This document shows positions 32,458-41,944 of a stretch of DNA of 64,000 nt, piece by piece. The notes beneath the pieces were generated by a model, which was not told the DNA's origin, did no database searches, and saw only the letters and a list, made by a program, of their open reading frames with translations. Location: positions 2,450,001-2,514,000 of the forward strand of contig NZ_CP110389.1 in assembly GCF_026015985.1 (NCBI RefSeq), read 5' to 3'. The number at the start of each line of letters is the position of its first letter. Position 1 is the first letter of the stretch. The position numbers and the translations under genes were made by a program. The DNA is from Rhodopseudomonas sp. P2A-2r (GTDB lineage: Bacteria > Pseudomonadota > Alphaproteobacteria > Rhizobiales > Xanthobacteraceae).

Positions 32458-35165
32458 TGACGGCGATCGATCCTTCCTTGCGCACCACAAGAACCACGTG
32501 CCCCTATTGCGGCGTCGGTTGCGGCGTATTGGCTACGCCGGATCGAAGCGGCGGCGCGGCGATCGCCGGCGATCCCGATCATCCCGCGAATTTCGGCCGG
32601 CTGTGCTCGAAGGGGTCGGCGCTCGGCGAGACGCTGGGCCTCGGCGAACGATTGCTGCATCCTATGCTGCGGGGCGAGGACGGCCTTGCGCAGGTGCCGT
32701 GGGACGAGGCGCTGGATCACGTCGCCGATGGCTTTCGCAAGGTCATAGCCGCGCATGGGCCCGATGCGGTGGCGTTCTATCTGTCCGGCCAGATCCTCAC
32801 CGAGGATTACTACGTCGCCAACAAGCTGATGAAGGGCTTTATCGGCAGCGCCAATGTCGACACCAATTCGCGGCTGTGCATGTCGTCGTCGGTGGCGGGC
32901 CATCGCCGCGCCTTCGGCTCGGATACTGTGCCGGGCTGCTACGCCGATCTCGATCAGGCCGATCTGCTGGTGCTGGTCGGCTCCAATGCGGCATGGTGCC
33001 ACCCTGTGCTGTACCAGCGCATGCTGGCCAACAAGCAGACGCGCGGTGCGCGCATTGTCGTGATCGACCCGCGGCGGACCGATACGGTGGGCGAGGACGA
33101 CCTGTTCCTCGGGCTGAAGCCCGGCAGCGACACGGCGCTGTTCAGCGGGTTGCTGGCGCATCTGGCGGACAGTGACGCGCTCGACCGGGACTACATCGAG
33201 CGGCACACGTCCGGCTTCGACGCCGCGCTGGCGCGGGCCAGGAGCATGGCGGGCAGTGCGGCTGCCACGGCGCTGGCGACCGGGTTGAGCGAAGCCGACA
33301 TCGCCGCGTTCTTCCATCTGTTTCGCAAGACGCCGCGCGTGGTCACGTTGTATTCCCAAGGCGTCAACCAGTCGGCCCAGGGCACGGACAAGGTCAATGC
33401 CATCATCAATTGCCATCTCGCCACCGGGCGGATCGGCAAGGTCGGCGCATCGCCGTTCTCGCTGACCGGCCAGCCCAATGCCATGGGTGGCCGCGAGGTC
33501 GGAGGTCTCGCCAACCAGCTCGCCGCCCATATGAATTTCACGCCGGTCGAGATCGATCGTGCCAGGCGGTTCTGGAAGGCGTCCGATATGGCCACCCATG
33601 AAGGGCTGAAGGCCGTGCAGATGTTCGAGTCGATCGAGCGCGGCGAGATCAAGGCGTTGTGGGTGATCGGCACCAATCCGGCGGTGTCGTTGCCCGACGC
33701 CAATGCCGCGCGCGCCGCCTTGAAGAAGCTCGACCTGTTCGTGGTGTCGGAGAACGTCAGGTCCAACGACACTGCGAATGCCGGCGCGCATGTGCTGTTG
33801 CCGGCGCTGGCCTGGGGCGAAAAATCCGGCACGGTGACCAATTCGGAGCGGCGGGTGTCGCGACAGCGCGCGTTCCTGGCCGCGCCCGGCGAGGCCCGGC
33901 CGGACTGGTGGATGATCAGCCAGGTCGCCAGGCGGCTCGGCTTCGGCGGCGCCTTTGCCTACAACTCCGCCGCGGATATTTTTCGCGAGCACGCGGCGCT
34001 GTCGGCATTCGAGAACAATGGCACGCGCGATTTCGATCTCGGCGGATTGGCGAAGGTGTCGGACGAGGGCTTCGATGCGCTGGCGCCGGTGATGTGGCCG
34101 CTGCGCGCCGCCGACAGCCGCGCCGACTCGCGCTTTTTCGCCGATGGAGCCTTCTACACCAACGACCGCAAGGCGCGCTTCATCGCACCGGAGGTGCCGG
34201 CACTGCGCAGCGAGACCAGCGTGGCGCGGCCGTTGCGGCTCAACACCGGCCGGGTGCGCGACCAGTGGCACACCATGACCCGCACCGGCATGAGCCCGCG
34301 GCTCGGCCAGCATCTGCCGGAGCCCTTCGTCGAGATTCATCCCGACGATGCGGCGCAGGCGGGCGTGGTCGATGGCGGCCATGCCACGCTGGCGACGGAC
34401 TACGGAAGCTGCATCCTCAAGGTGGCGGTCAGCGATCGGCAGCAGCGCGGCATGCTGTTCGCGCCGATCCACTGGAGCGACGAGACCGCGTCGTCGGCGC
34501 GGGTCGGCGCGATGGTTGCGCCGTTCACCGATCCGTTCTCCGGCCAGCCCGAGAACAAGGCGACGCCGGTGTCGATCGCGCCGATGATCTATGCGCAACG
34601 CGGCTTCATCCTGTCACGCAAGCCGCTTGACTTGCCTGAGCCAGCGCTGTGGACGCGGATCGCTGTCACGGGCGGCGTCGGCTATGTCATCGCGGACAAT
34701 TCCGATCTCGCGACGTGGAAGCAATGGCTTGAGCCGTTGCGCGGCGACGACGTCGCCGAATTCGAGGACACCGCCCGTGGCGTGTTCCGCGCGTCGTCGT
34801 TCGTGGATGACCGGATCGAGATCTGCCTGTTCATCGGCCCGGCCGCGGATAACGTCGAATGGGATGCCGTCAAGGCGCTATTTGCGGCGGAGGTGGTCAG
34901 CGACGAGCAACGCCGCATGCTGCTGTCGGGCAAATCCGCCGACGGCCATGCCGGTGCCGGCCCCATCGTCTGCGCCTGTTTCGGCGTGGGCCGCACCACC
35001 ATCTGCGACGCCATCGCCGCGGGGGCGGCGACGGCGGCGGAGATCGGCGCGCAGCTCAAGGCCGGCACCAATTGCGGCTCGTGCATTCCCGAGCTGAAGC
35101 GGATGATTGCCGGGGCGGAGGTGGCACCGGCAGAGACGCACAAGCGGGTTGTGGCGACGAATTAG
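32457..35165 (+). CDS. nasC: Assimilatory nitrate reductase, molybdopterin catalytic subunit (NasC/NasA-like)
   Basis: This 902-residue cytoplasmic enzyme reduces nitrate to nitrite. The N-terminal 4Fe-4S cluster motif is CPYCGVGCGV and GRLCSKG. The molybdopterin-guanine-dinucleotide domains follow (NSRLCMSSSVAGHRRAFGSD with the Mo-ligand Cys, ALWVIGTNPAVSLPDANAAR, RVRDQWHTMTRTG). The C-terminus carries a BFD-like 2Fe-2S domain (VCACFGVGRTTICDAI, TNCGSCIPEL), as in NADH-linked assimilatory enzymes. Electrons should come from the flavoprotein encoded just upstream. A GTG three bases earlier is an alternative start. No nitrite reductase gene is in the window. Confidence 0.93.
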   Translation: MTAIDPSLRTTRTTCPYCGVGCGVLATPDRSGGAAIAGDPDHPANFGRLCSKGSALGETLGLGERLLHPMLRGEDGLAQVPWDEALDHVADGFRKVIAAHGPDAVAFYLSGQILTEDYYVANKLMKGFIGSANVDTNSRLCMSSSVAGHRRAFGSDTVPGCYADLDQADLLVLVGSNAAWCHPVLYQRMLANKQTRGARIVVIDPRRTDTVGEDDLFLGLKPGSDTALFSGLLAHLADSDALDRDYIERHTSGFDAALARARSMAGSAAATALATGLSEADIAAFFHLFRKTPRVVTLYSQGVNQSAQGTDKVNAIINCHLATGRIGKVGASPFSLTGQPNAMGGREVGGLANQLAAHMNFTPVEIDRARRFWKASDMATHEGLKAVQMFESIERGEIKALWVIGTNPAVSLPDANAARAALKKLDLFVVSENVRSNDTANAGAHVLLPALAWGEKSGTVTNSERRVSRQRAFLAAPGEARPDWWMISQVARRLGFGGAFAYNSAADIFREHAALSAFENNGTRDFDLGGLAKVSDEGFDALAPVMWPLRAADSRADSRFFADGAFYTNDRKARFIAPEVPALRSETSVARPLRLNTGRVRDQWHTMTRTGMSPRLGQHLPEPFVEIHPDDAAQAGVVDGGHATLATDYGSCILKVAVSDRQQRGMLFAPIHWSDETASSARVGAMVAPFTDPFSGQPENKATPVSIAPMIYAQRGFILSRKPLDLPEPALWTRIAVTGGVGYVIADNSDLATWKQWLEPLRGDDVAEFEDTARGVFRASSFVDDRIEICLFIGPAADNVEWDAVKALFAAEVVSDEQRRMLLSGKSADGHAGAGPIVCACFGVGRTTICDAIAAGAATAAEIGAQLKAGTNCGSCIPELKRMIAGAEVAPAETHKRVVATN

Positions 35166-35172
35166 CATTCAC

Positions 35173-35297
35173 TGTCGTCACCCGGCCTGCGCGCACTTGC
35201 GCGTCAGGACCGGGTGACCCAGTACACTCCGGCCATTCTGAGTTTGCTGGGCCGCCCGGTCCTAGCGCGCGAGTGCGCGCAAGGCCGGGCGATGACA
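35173..35297. repeat. Long inverted repeat of about 50 bp arms after the nitrate reductase gene
   Basis: The arm 35173-35222 is the imperfect reverse complement of 35247-35297 (about 42 of 50 positions agree, with two one-base gaps). The arms carry TGTCGTCACCCGGCC and a GCGCGCACTTGCGCG core. It fills most of the 158 bp between nasC and the convergent permease gene. It is a dispersed-palindrome type element and could also end transcription from both sides. Confidence 0.8.
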
Positions 35298-35323
35298 GCG
35301 GTGTTTGTGGCGCGTTCGTGCAA

Positions 35324-36136
35324 CTATTTCACCGCCCCCGCCGTCAGCCCTGCCACGATCTGGCGCTGCGCGAATACGGTGAGGAGCAGCACCGGAAAGG
35401 TGACGATCAGCGCCGCCGCCGCCAGCGGCCCCCAGCTCAGCTGGTCGAAAGAGATCATATTGTAGACCGCCACCGGTAGCGTGCGGGTCTCGCGGCCGGC
35501 CAGCACGATGCCGAAGACGAAATTATTCCATGAGAAGATCACCGACAGGATGAAGGCGACTGCAATGCCCGGCCGCGCGATCGGCAGCGCGACATGGCGG
35601 AACACCTGCCAGCGGGTGGCGCCGTCGATCACCGCCGATTCCTCGAGCTCCATCGGCGTGGTCTCGAAATAGCCGATCATGATCCAGATCACGATCGGGA
35701 CGGTGACCACGAGATGGATGATGATCTGCGGCCATAGCGTGCCGAGCAGGCCGAGCCACTGGAACAGCAGGAACAGCGGGATCAGGTAGGACAGGCCGGG
35801 CGTGATGCGGGCGATCAGGATCACCACCGCCGCCTTGCGGGCGCGCATGCGGGCGATGCCGTAACCGGCGGGCACGCCGACCAGCAATGCGAACAAGGTC
35901 GCCGAGCCGGTGACGATCAGCGTGTTGAACAGATAGGTCACGAACCGCTTGGATTCCAGAACCGCGGCGTAGTTGCCCCAGTTGAAGCGGGTGGGGATGA
36001 ACACCGGCGGATAGGAGGCGTTGTCGATCTCGAACTTGATCGACAGCGACAGCATCCACAGGAAGAACAACACGGCTGGCGACACGATGACGAGGATCGC
36101 AAAGGTCAGGCCGATCTTGTTGAGAAGTGTCCGCAT
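35324..36136 (-). CDS. Carbohydrate-type ABC transporter permease (MalG-like)
   Basis: This 270-residue inner-membrane permease of the CUT1 group has six predicted membrane segments and the EAA loop ELEESAVIDGATRWQVFRHVALP. It is the last gene of a minus-strand set (binding protein, MalF-like, MalG-like), 2 bases after the preceding permease gene. No ATPase gene of the MalK type follows, so the system must share one encoded elsewhere. The solute is probably a sugar, polyol or glycerol-phosphate-like compound, from family membership only. Confidence 0.88.
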   Translation of the reverse strand: MRTLLNKIGLTFAILVIVSPAVLFFLWMLSLSIKFEIDNASYPPVFIPTRFNWGNYAAVLESKRFVTYLFNTLIVTGSATLFALLVGVPAGYGIARMRARKAAVVILIARITPGLSYLIPLFLLFQWLGLLGTLWPQIIIHLVVTVPIVIWIMIGYFETTPMELEESAVIDGATRWQVFRHVALPIARPGIAVAFILSVIFSWNNFVFGIVLAGRETRTLPVAVYNMISFDQLSWGPLAAAALIVTFPVLLLTVFAQRQIVAGLTAGAVK

Positions 36137-36138
36137 GA

Positions 36139-37074
36139 TCAGGCGCTGCCTCCGGCGTCATTCCAGTGGGTGCGCTGGCGCAGGTGCAGCAGGGCGCCGG
36201 CCAAAGCGATGATCAGCGCGAAGAACACCACCACGATCGCCGAGGCGTAGCCGACGTCGTAATAGACGAAGGCGACGCTGTAGAGATAGAGGTTGATGGT
36301 TTCCGAGGCGCTGCCGGGGCCGCCCTGGGTGATCGCGAAGATGATGTCGAAACTTTTCACGGCATCGATCATGCGGATCATCGCCGCGATGAACAGGAAC
36401 GGCATGATCATCGGCAATGAAATATAGCGAAAGGTCTGCCACGGCGTCGCGCCGTCGATCTGGGCACTTTCATAGGGCTCGGAGGGAATCGCGGAGAGGC
36501 CGCCGAGCACGATCAGCATCACCAGCGGCGTCCATTGCCAGGTCTCTACCAGCACCAGCGACGGGATCGCCGTGGCCGGGTGGAATACCCACAGCGAGGG
36601 CGGCAGGCCGACCAGCGACAGCAGGTAGTTGAGAATGCCGAGCTGGGGATGGAACATCATGGTCCACACCAGCGCGATCGCCACCGGCGTGGCCATCATC
36701 GGCAGGATGAACAGCCCTCGGAAAAAGCCGCGCAGCGGGAATTTCGTGTTGAAGATTACCGCGGCCAGCGTGCCGAGGATCAGCGGCAGCGCCACCGACA
36801 GCGCCGTATAGACGAGGGTATGCCAAATCGACTCGACGAAACGCGCATCGGTCGGCAGCCGCAGATAGTTGGCAAAGCCGACGAAGGTCGGCGGTGAGCC
36901 GACCTTCCATTCATGCAGGCTCATCCAGATCGTGTAGGCCCAGGGAAAGATGATGACCGCCAGCACGACGAGCATTGCCGGGATCACGAACGGCCAATAG
37001 GAGATCGGCCGCCACTGCGCCTTCGCTGTCTCTACCCGGACCGCGGTCGTCTGGGCTGCGGTCAGTTCGCTCAC
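36139..37074 (-). CDS. Carbohydrate-type ABC transporter permease (MalF/UgpA-like)
   Basis: This 311-residue permease of the CUT1 group has an N-terminal helix (SYWPFVIPAMLVVLAVIIFP) and the loop motif EPYESAQIDGATPWQTFRYISLPM, the conserved EAA signature that contacts the ATPase. The start is a GTG at 37074 that overlaps the natural stop of the binding-protein gene (GTGA), so the two are coupled. Its partner is the MalG-like protein at 35324-36136. The closest matches would be in sugar or sorbitol/mannitol-type importers. Confidence 0.88.
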   Translation of the reverse strand: MSELTAAQTTAVRVETAKAQWRPISYWPFVIPAMLVVLAVIIFPWAYTIWMSLHEWKVGSPPTFVGFANYLRLPTDARFVESIWHTLVYTALSVALPLILGTLAAVIFNTKFPLRGFFRGLFILPMMATPVAIALVWTMMFHPQLGILNYLLSLVGLPPSLWVFHPATAIPSLVLVETWQWTPLVMLIVLGGLSAIPSEPYESAQIDGATPWQTFRYISLPMIMPFLFIAAMIRMIDAVKSFDIIFAITQGGPGSASETINLYLYSVAFVYYDVGYASAIVVVFFALIIALAGALLHLRQRTHWNDAGGSA

Positions 37075-38390
37075 GTTTTTCGCTGCGCTCCAGGATCGGC
37101 CGGAACTGTTCGTGGGCCTTCTTCAACTCCGTGGCCGGATCGGCGCCCGACAAGGTGGCCGTGACGGCGGCGCCGACCAGGTCGCGGAATTCGGCGACCG
37201 GCACGATGACCGGAAGGCCGAGCTTGCTGATCTTGGCCGAGGCGATCACCGAATCCAGCCACTCCTGGTTCTTGACGCCCTTGCGCACCGTTTCGTCGTT
37301 GAGGATCGAATTGCGGAACGGCACGCCGCCGCCGCTCTGCAGGAGCCGCGCGCCCATGGTCTTCGATACTGCCCACTGGCAATACAGATAGGCAGCTTCC
37401 TTCTTGGTGCTGGTCTTGGCAATGCCGATGCCGTCGCCATAGGCGGCGGAATACTGGCCCTTGGGGCCGGCCGGAACCACCGTGTAGCCGATCTTGCCGA
37501 CCACACGCGAAGCGTTGGGGTCTTCGATGGGGGGCCCAGCCGACACCGTCGATCCACATCGCGGCGCGGCCCTGCGTCAGCGTCGCCATGGATTCCATCC
37601 AGTTGAAGCCGGCGACGCCGGGCGGCGCGGACTTGGTCATTAGCCGCTGATACATCTTGGTGGCCTCGATGGCTTCCGGCCCGTCGGTCAGGATGTTGCC
37701 CTTGGCATCGAGAAACTCGCCGCCATAGTTGAGGAAGAAGTTCGTCCACAGCGTCATGTTGGCGTTGCGCAGCCCGCGGCCGGTGAAGCCATAGATGCCG
37801 TTGGCGGGATCGTTGAGCTTTTCGGCGGCGGCGGCCATTTCGTCGAAGGTCTTGGGCACCGCGATGCCCTTCTTGGCGAACATCTCTTTGTTGTAATAGA
37901 GGATGAAATAGTCGACCGACCACGGCAGCGAATGCATTTCGCCTTTTTCGTTCTGAGCGAATTGCAGGCCGCCGGCGGAGAAATCGTCGACCCGCAGATC
38001 CGGCGCGGTCAGGTTCGGATCCTTCATGAAGCCGGTAAGATCGGCAAGCCAGCCGGCCTTTTCGAACTGCCGCTTCTGCACGTGGTAGCTGACGTGGACG
38101 ACGTCGAAACTGGGCTTGCCGGACGTCAGCTCGATGACCGCCTTCTGGCGCTGCTGCTGCTCGGGGATCACCTCGGATTCAACCTTGATGCCGGTCAGGT
38201 CGGTGAATTCGGATGCGTACTTCTGCAGCAGGTCGCCGCGCGGCCCCTTGATCAGGTTGGCCTCGATGGTGGTGCCCGAGTATTTTTTCCAGGCGGGATC
38301 GGCGAAGGCGGGAAATCCGGTGAGACCAAGCGCGCCGGTAGCGAGCGTTCCCTGCAGCAAGGCGCGACGGGTCGGGCCGTAAAGAGCCAT
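37071..38390 (-). pseudogene. Sugar-type ABC transporter substrate-binding protein with compensating frameshifts
   Basis: This is an about 440-residue extracellular binding protein (SBP_bac_1 family) with a twin-arginine-like signal (PTRRALLQGTLATGALGLTG). Frame 1 covers residues 1 to about 288, ending AAMWIDGVGWA. The family sequence then continues in another frame (PPIEDPNASRVVGKIGY to FRPILERSEK), so a shift lies in the G6 run 37529-37534. A second shift in the A5 run near 37080 would bring the gene back to frame and end it at SEKT-stop, overlapping the GTG of the permease gene. Two compensating homopolymer shifts in an otherwise intact gene suggest sequence error. It feeds the MalF/MalG-like permeases. 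Confidence 0.82.
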
Positions 38391-38545
38391 GTGTCATCCT
38401 CCCTGAACCGCCGGTGCCGGCGGTGATGTCCGGTCGCTCCCCGTTTGCCGGAGATGCGCCTGCAGGAGTCATAGCATGATGGCGAGGAGGAACAAGGTGG
38501 ACGATGGGAGGAAAGGGAGACGGCGGGGATGATCTCTCTGCGAGT

Positions 38546-38588
38546 CGTCTCCGAAGGCAAGAACGCAGGTCCTGCCTTCGCGGAGACG
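38546..38588. repeat. Inverted repeat between IclR gene and sugar-binding protein gene
   Basis: CGTCTCCGAAGGCA at 38546-38559 pairs with TGCCTTCGCGGAGACG at 38573-38588 (one bulge). It lies 64 bases past the stop of the IclR gene and may end transcription of that operon. The remainder of 38391-38651 shows no gene. Confidence 0.6.
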
Positions 38589-38651
38589 AGCACACAAGAA
38601 CATTTGCGGCGGCTCGTGTTCACTGAGATTGCTGCTGGCCTCGGCTTGCGC

Positions 38652-39437
38652 CTATTCGTGCACAGCATGCCCGAGGCGATGAGAGATCTCATCCGTGCAG
38701 GCCAACAGCGCTTCGGCCACGGGGCTGCTCCAGCCTACATCGAAGGTGCCGACTGCGCCCATCGCCGTTACCGACAGTACCACGGCGCCGCTGTGATCGA
38801 ACACCGGCGCGGCGAACGCATTGACGCCGCGCAAGGGCTCGCCGACCGCGCGCGCCAGCCCGCGCGTACGCACATCGGCGAGGGCCTTCTCGACGGCCGG
38901 CCCTTTGACGGTCCGGTTCGGGTCATAGCCGATGGACAGCCGGTCGAGATTTTCGGCAAGCGCGGCGGCGATCGTCGCTTGTGGCATGAACGCTGCGAAG
39001 ACGCGGCCGGTGGCGGTTTCCAGAAGCGACACCGTCGATCCGACCCGCATGGCGATATGAACGGGATGGCTGGGCTCCTCCAGCCGGACCACGGTCGGGC
39101 CGTGAGTGCCCCAGATCGCCAGCGACACGGCGTGGTCGATCTTGCCGGCGAGCGCTGTGATTGCCGGCGTGGCCACCCGGACCGCGGAGAGGCGCCGCAA
39201 GGTGACGATACCGAGTTCGAGCGCCAGGGCGCCGAACTCGTAACGGCCGCTTGCCGGGTCCTGTTCGATCAGTCCGATGCGCGAGAAGCTGACAAGATAG
39301 GGATGCGCCTTGGCCGGCGACATGCCCGCCTCGCGGGCGAGATCGCGGAGCATCATCGGTTCGCCGCTACGGGTGAGCGCCTGCAGCAACTCGCCGCCGA
39401 CTTCGATCGATTGGATGCCGCGACTGTCTTTGCCCAT
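38652..39437 (-). CDS. IclR-family transcriptional regulator
   Basis: This 261-residue protein has an N-terminal winged HTH (IEVGGELLQALTRSGEPMML, LAREAGMSPAKAHPYLVSFS) and a C-terminal effector-binding GAF-like domain (RVFAAFMPQATIAAALAENL, GLARAVGEPLRGVNAFAAPV). It is 12 bases downstream of the SDR gene and is the last gene of the operon starting with the binding protein at 43150. IclR proteins usually control the aromatic or sugar-acid catabolic operon they sit in. The repeated AGCGAA motifs over the promoter at 43203-43245 are its plausible binding sites. Confidence 0.9.
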   Translation of the reverse strand: MGKDSRGIQSIEVGGELLQALTRSGEPMMLRDLAREAGMSPAKAHPYLVSFSRIGLIEQDPASGRYEFGALALELGIVTLRRLSAVRVATPAITALAGKIDHAVSLAIWGTHGPTVVRLEEPSHPVHIAMRVGSTVSLLETATGRVFAAFMPQATIAAALAENLDRLSIGYDPNRTVKGPAVEKALADVRTRGLARAVGEPLRGVNAFAAPVFDHSGAVVLSVTAMGAVGTFDVGWSSPVAEALLACTDEISHRLGHAVHE

Positions 39438-39449
39438 TTCCGCTGCAGC

Positions 39450-40217
39450 CTACACGGCCAGGAAGCCGCCATCCACCGGCAAGATTGCGCCGCTGATGTA
39501 CGACGCCATCTTGGAGGCGAGGAACACCACAGGGCCGACCAATTCGTCCGGCTGGCCGACGCGGCCAAGCGGCGTACGCCCGAGAAAACCGGCCAGCCGC
39601 GCCGGATCGTTGCGCGTGCCTTCCGTCATGGCGGTCTCGATCACGCCGGGCGCGATGGCATTAACGCGAATGCCGTCGCGAGCCAGTTCGCGCGCCAGGG
39701 CCTGGGTCAGCAATTTGACGCCGCCCTTGGACGGCGAATAGCCCAGGGTGTCCGCGACGCCGACGAACGACGCGATCGACCCCAGATTGATCACCGTGCC
39801 CTGGGTTGCGCGCAGTGCCGGCAGGAACGCGTGGGTGACGTTGAACACGCCATTCAGATTGACGTCGAGCACGCGGCGCCAGTTTTCTGGCGCGCGTGGC
39901 GAGTCGATGCCTTCGCGAATGATGATGCCGGCATTGTTGACCAGGATCGAAACCTCGCCGGCGCTCTGCCGGATCGTTTCCGCCAGCTGCCGGCACGCGT
40001 CGACGTCGGTCACATCGAAGCGATGGTCCCATGACCGCCGACCCGTTGCGGCGACCTCGCTCGCGGTACGTGCTGCGGCGTCGCCATCTATATCGGTTAC
40101 CACAACGTCGGCGCCATGTGCGGCGAGGCCGATGGCAATGGCGCGGCCGTTGCCGGCGCCGGCTCCAGTGACGAGCGCGAGCTGACCTTTCAGCAGATCC
40201 GGTGCGAAGGTGATCAT
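39450..40217 (-). CDS. Short-chain dehydrogenase/reductase (SDR)
   Basis: This 255-residue classical SDR has the cofactor motif VTGAGAGNGRAIAIGLA, the NNAG motif (ILVNNAGII), catalytic Ser in INLGSIASFVG, the YxxxK motif YSPSKGGVK and the C-terminal GAILPVDGGFLAV. The Asp after the second strand (VVTDIDGDAA) favours NAD(H). The gene overlaps the flavoprotein gene by 4 bases (40214-40217), so the two products probably act on the same pathway, such as alcohol/ketone and ring desaturation steps. The substrate is unknown. Confidence 0.9.
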   Translation of the reverse strand: MITFAPDLLKGQLALVTGAGAGNGRAIAIGLAAHGADVVVTDIDGDAAARTASEVAATGRRSWDHRFDVTDVDACRQLAETIRQSAGEVSILVNNAGIIIREGIDSPRAPENWRRVLDVNLNGVFNVTHAFLPALRATQGTVINLGSIASFVGVADTLGYSPSKGGVKLLTQALARELARDGIRVNAIAPGVIETAMTEGTRNDPARLAGFLGRTPLGRVGQPDELVGPVVFLASKMASYISGAILPVDGGFLAV

Positions 40218-41938
40218 GCGGCCACCGCGGGGGTGCCGGCGAGGTGGCGGCCGGCGATATAGCCGAAAGTGAGCGCGGGGCCGAGCGTGATCCCGGCGCC
40301 AGGATAATTGCCGCCCATAATGCTCGTCATGTCGTTTCCCGCCGCATACAGCCCGCTGATCACTTGGCCGTCGGCATCGAGCGCGCGGGCATGGGCGTCG
40401 GTTTTGACGCCCGCATAGGTCCCGAGGTCGCCGATCACCATCTTGATGGCATAAAATGGCGCTTGCGCCAGCGGCGCGACGCAGGGATTCGGGCCTTGCT
40501 CGGCGTCGCCTTGGTAACGGTTGTAGGCACGCGAGCCCTTGCCGAAGGCCGGATCGCGCCCTTCGGCTGCTGCCGCATTGAACCTCGTCACAGTCGTTAC
40601 GAACGCATCGACATCGATGCCTGCCGTAGCCGCCAGCTCCTGCAGCGTGGCACCCTTCAGCAGATAGCCGGATCGCAGATAGTCGCCGATCGGCATTGGA
40701 AACGGCGGGATGCAGCCAAGGCCATAGCGACGCAGTGCCCGATGGTCGCAGACCAGATAGGCCGCGATCTCTTCGCCGGGCTTTGCCGCCTTCATCATCT
40801 TCTGCACGAAGTCGTGGTAGGAATTACCCTCGTTGGCGAAGCGGTTGCCATCGCGCATCACGGCGATCACGCCCGGCTTGGCGCGATCGATGAAGTGCGG
40901 CATCACGCCTTTGCTGCCGTCCCTGCGGGTCGTGACGGATACCGGAACCCACGCGGCTGCATTGGGCAGGCTGTCTTCGACGCGCCCGCCTGCGGATTCC
41001 GCCAGACGCAGGCCATCCCCAGTATTGCCGGTCGGTCCCGGCGAGGTGTGCTCGTAACCTGACGGGGCGTGCGGAAACATGGCCTTGCGCCGCTCGATGT
41101 CGTGAGGGAAGCCGCCGCAGGCCAGAACCACACCACGTCGTGCGACGATGCGCATGCGCCTGCCGTTGCGTTCGATCACGGCGCCGCGGACCGCGCCATT
41201 CTGCATGATCAGCTCGCGCACGGGCGACGACAGCCACAGGGGAATCTTCAGATCGAAGGCCGATTTTGCCAGCCGGCCGGCGAGGGCGTTGCCGTTTGTC
41301 AAGGTCATGCCGCGGCCATAGCGCAGCACGTTCATGAGATGGCGAGTCAATCGTTTGGCGACATAGACGGCGGAGGTCAGCGACCGCGTTGCACGCATGA
41401 AGTGGATGATGTCCTTGCCGGAACCCAGCATGATCCCGAACACCGTCAGCTCAGGCAATGGCGCGCCGATATCCTTGATGTGGTCGCCGAGCTCGCGCCC
41501 GTCGAACGGTCGCGCGACCATCGAACGCCCGCCCTGCTTGCCGCCGGGTGCTTCGGCGTCGTAATCGGGAAAAGTCAGCGGCATGTCGAAGCGCACCGCA
41601 GTCTTGGTGGTGAAGAAATCGACCGCCTCCGGCCCGGCTTCGAGAAACGCATCGACGCGCGCGGCATCAAAGCTGTTGCCGGCTTCGTGACGCAGATAGG
41701 TGCGCGCCTCGTCCGGCTCCTCGACGATGCCCCAGGCGCGCGCCAGCGACGTGCCGGGAATCCATAGCCAGCCGCCGGAGCGCGCGGTGGTGCCGCCAAA
41801 CCGCGCTTCCTTCTCGACGATGAGGACATCGAGACCGCCGTGCTTCGCGGTGATCGCCGCCGACATGCCGGAGGCGCCGGAGCCGGCGACGAGCACGTCG
41901 CATTCGTAGGTCTCGATGGCGGTTTGGGGATCGGTCAT
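40214..41938 (-). CDS. FAD-dependent dehydrogenase (3-ketosteroid dehydrogenase/fumarate reductase-like)
   Basis: This 574-residue flavoprotein has the N-terminal FAD motif VLVAGSGASGMSAAITA, then IVEKEARFGGTTARSGGWLW, typical of the KstD/FrdA group, and the C-terminal GLYAAGNDMTSIMGGNYPGA and GITLGPALTFGYIAGRHLA stretches that close the FAD site. It could desaturate a ketosteroid-like or alicyclic ring or reduce a double bond. It lies 6 bases after the binding-protein gene and overlaps the SDR gene, making an uptake-plus-catabolism operon controlled by IclR. The substrate cannot be assigned. Confidence 0.87.
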   Translation of the reverse strand: MTDPQTAIETYECDVLVAGSGASGMSAAITAKHGGLDVLIVEKEARFGGTTARSGGWLWIPGTSLARAWGIVEEPDEARTYLRHEAGNSFDAARVDAFLEAGPEAVDFFTTKTAVRFDMPLTFPDYDAEAPGGKQGGRSMVARPFDGRELGDHIKDIGAPLPELTVFGIMLGSGKDIIHFMRATRSLTSAVYVAKRLTRHLMNVLRYGRGMTLTNGNALAGRLAKSAFDLKIPLWLSSPVRELIMQNGAVRGAVIERNGRRMRIVARRGVVLACGGFPHDIERRKAMFPHAPSGYEHTSPGPTGNTGDGLRLAESAGGRVEDSLPNAAAWVPVSVTTRRDGSKGVMPHFIDRAKPGVIAVMRDGNRFANEGNSYHDFVQKMMKAAKPGEEIAAYLVCDHRALRRYGLGCIPPFPMPIGDYLRSGYLLKGATLQELAATAGIDVDAFVTTVTRFNAAAAEGRDPAFGKGSRAYNRYQGDAEQGPNPCVAPLAQAPFYAIKMVIGDLGTYAGVKTDAHARALDADGQVISGLYAAGNDMTSIMGGNYPGAGITLGPALTFGYIAGRHLAGTPAVAA

Positions 41939-41944
41939 GTCGTC

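Noticed and set aside
32286..34598. Minus-strand open frame of 770 codons opposite nasC
   Set aside because: It is a shadow of a well-supported nitrate reductase. The product is Arg/His-rich with no family features.
38529..40034. Plus-strand open frame of 501 codons opposite the IclR and SDR genes
   Set aside because: It is antisense to two genes with clear family motifs. The composition is Arg/His/Gly-rich with no recognisable domain.
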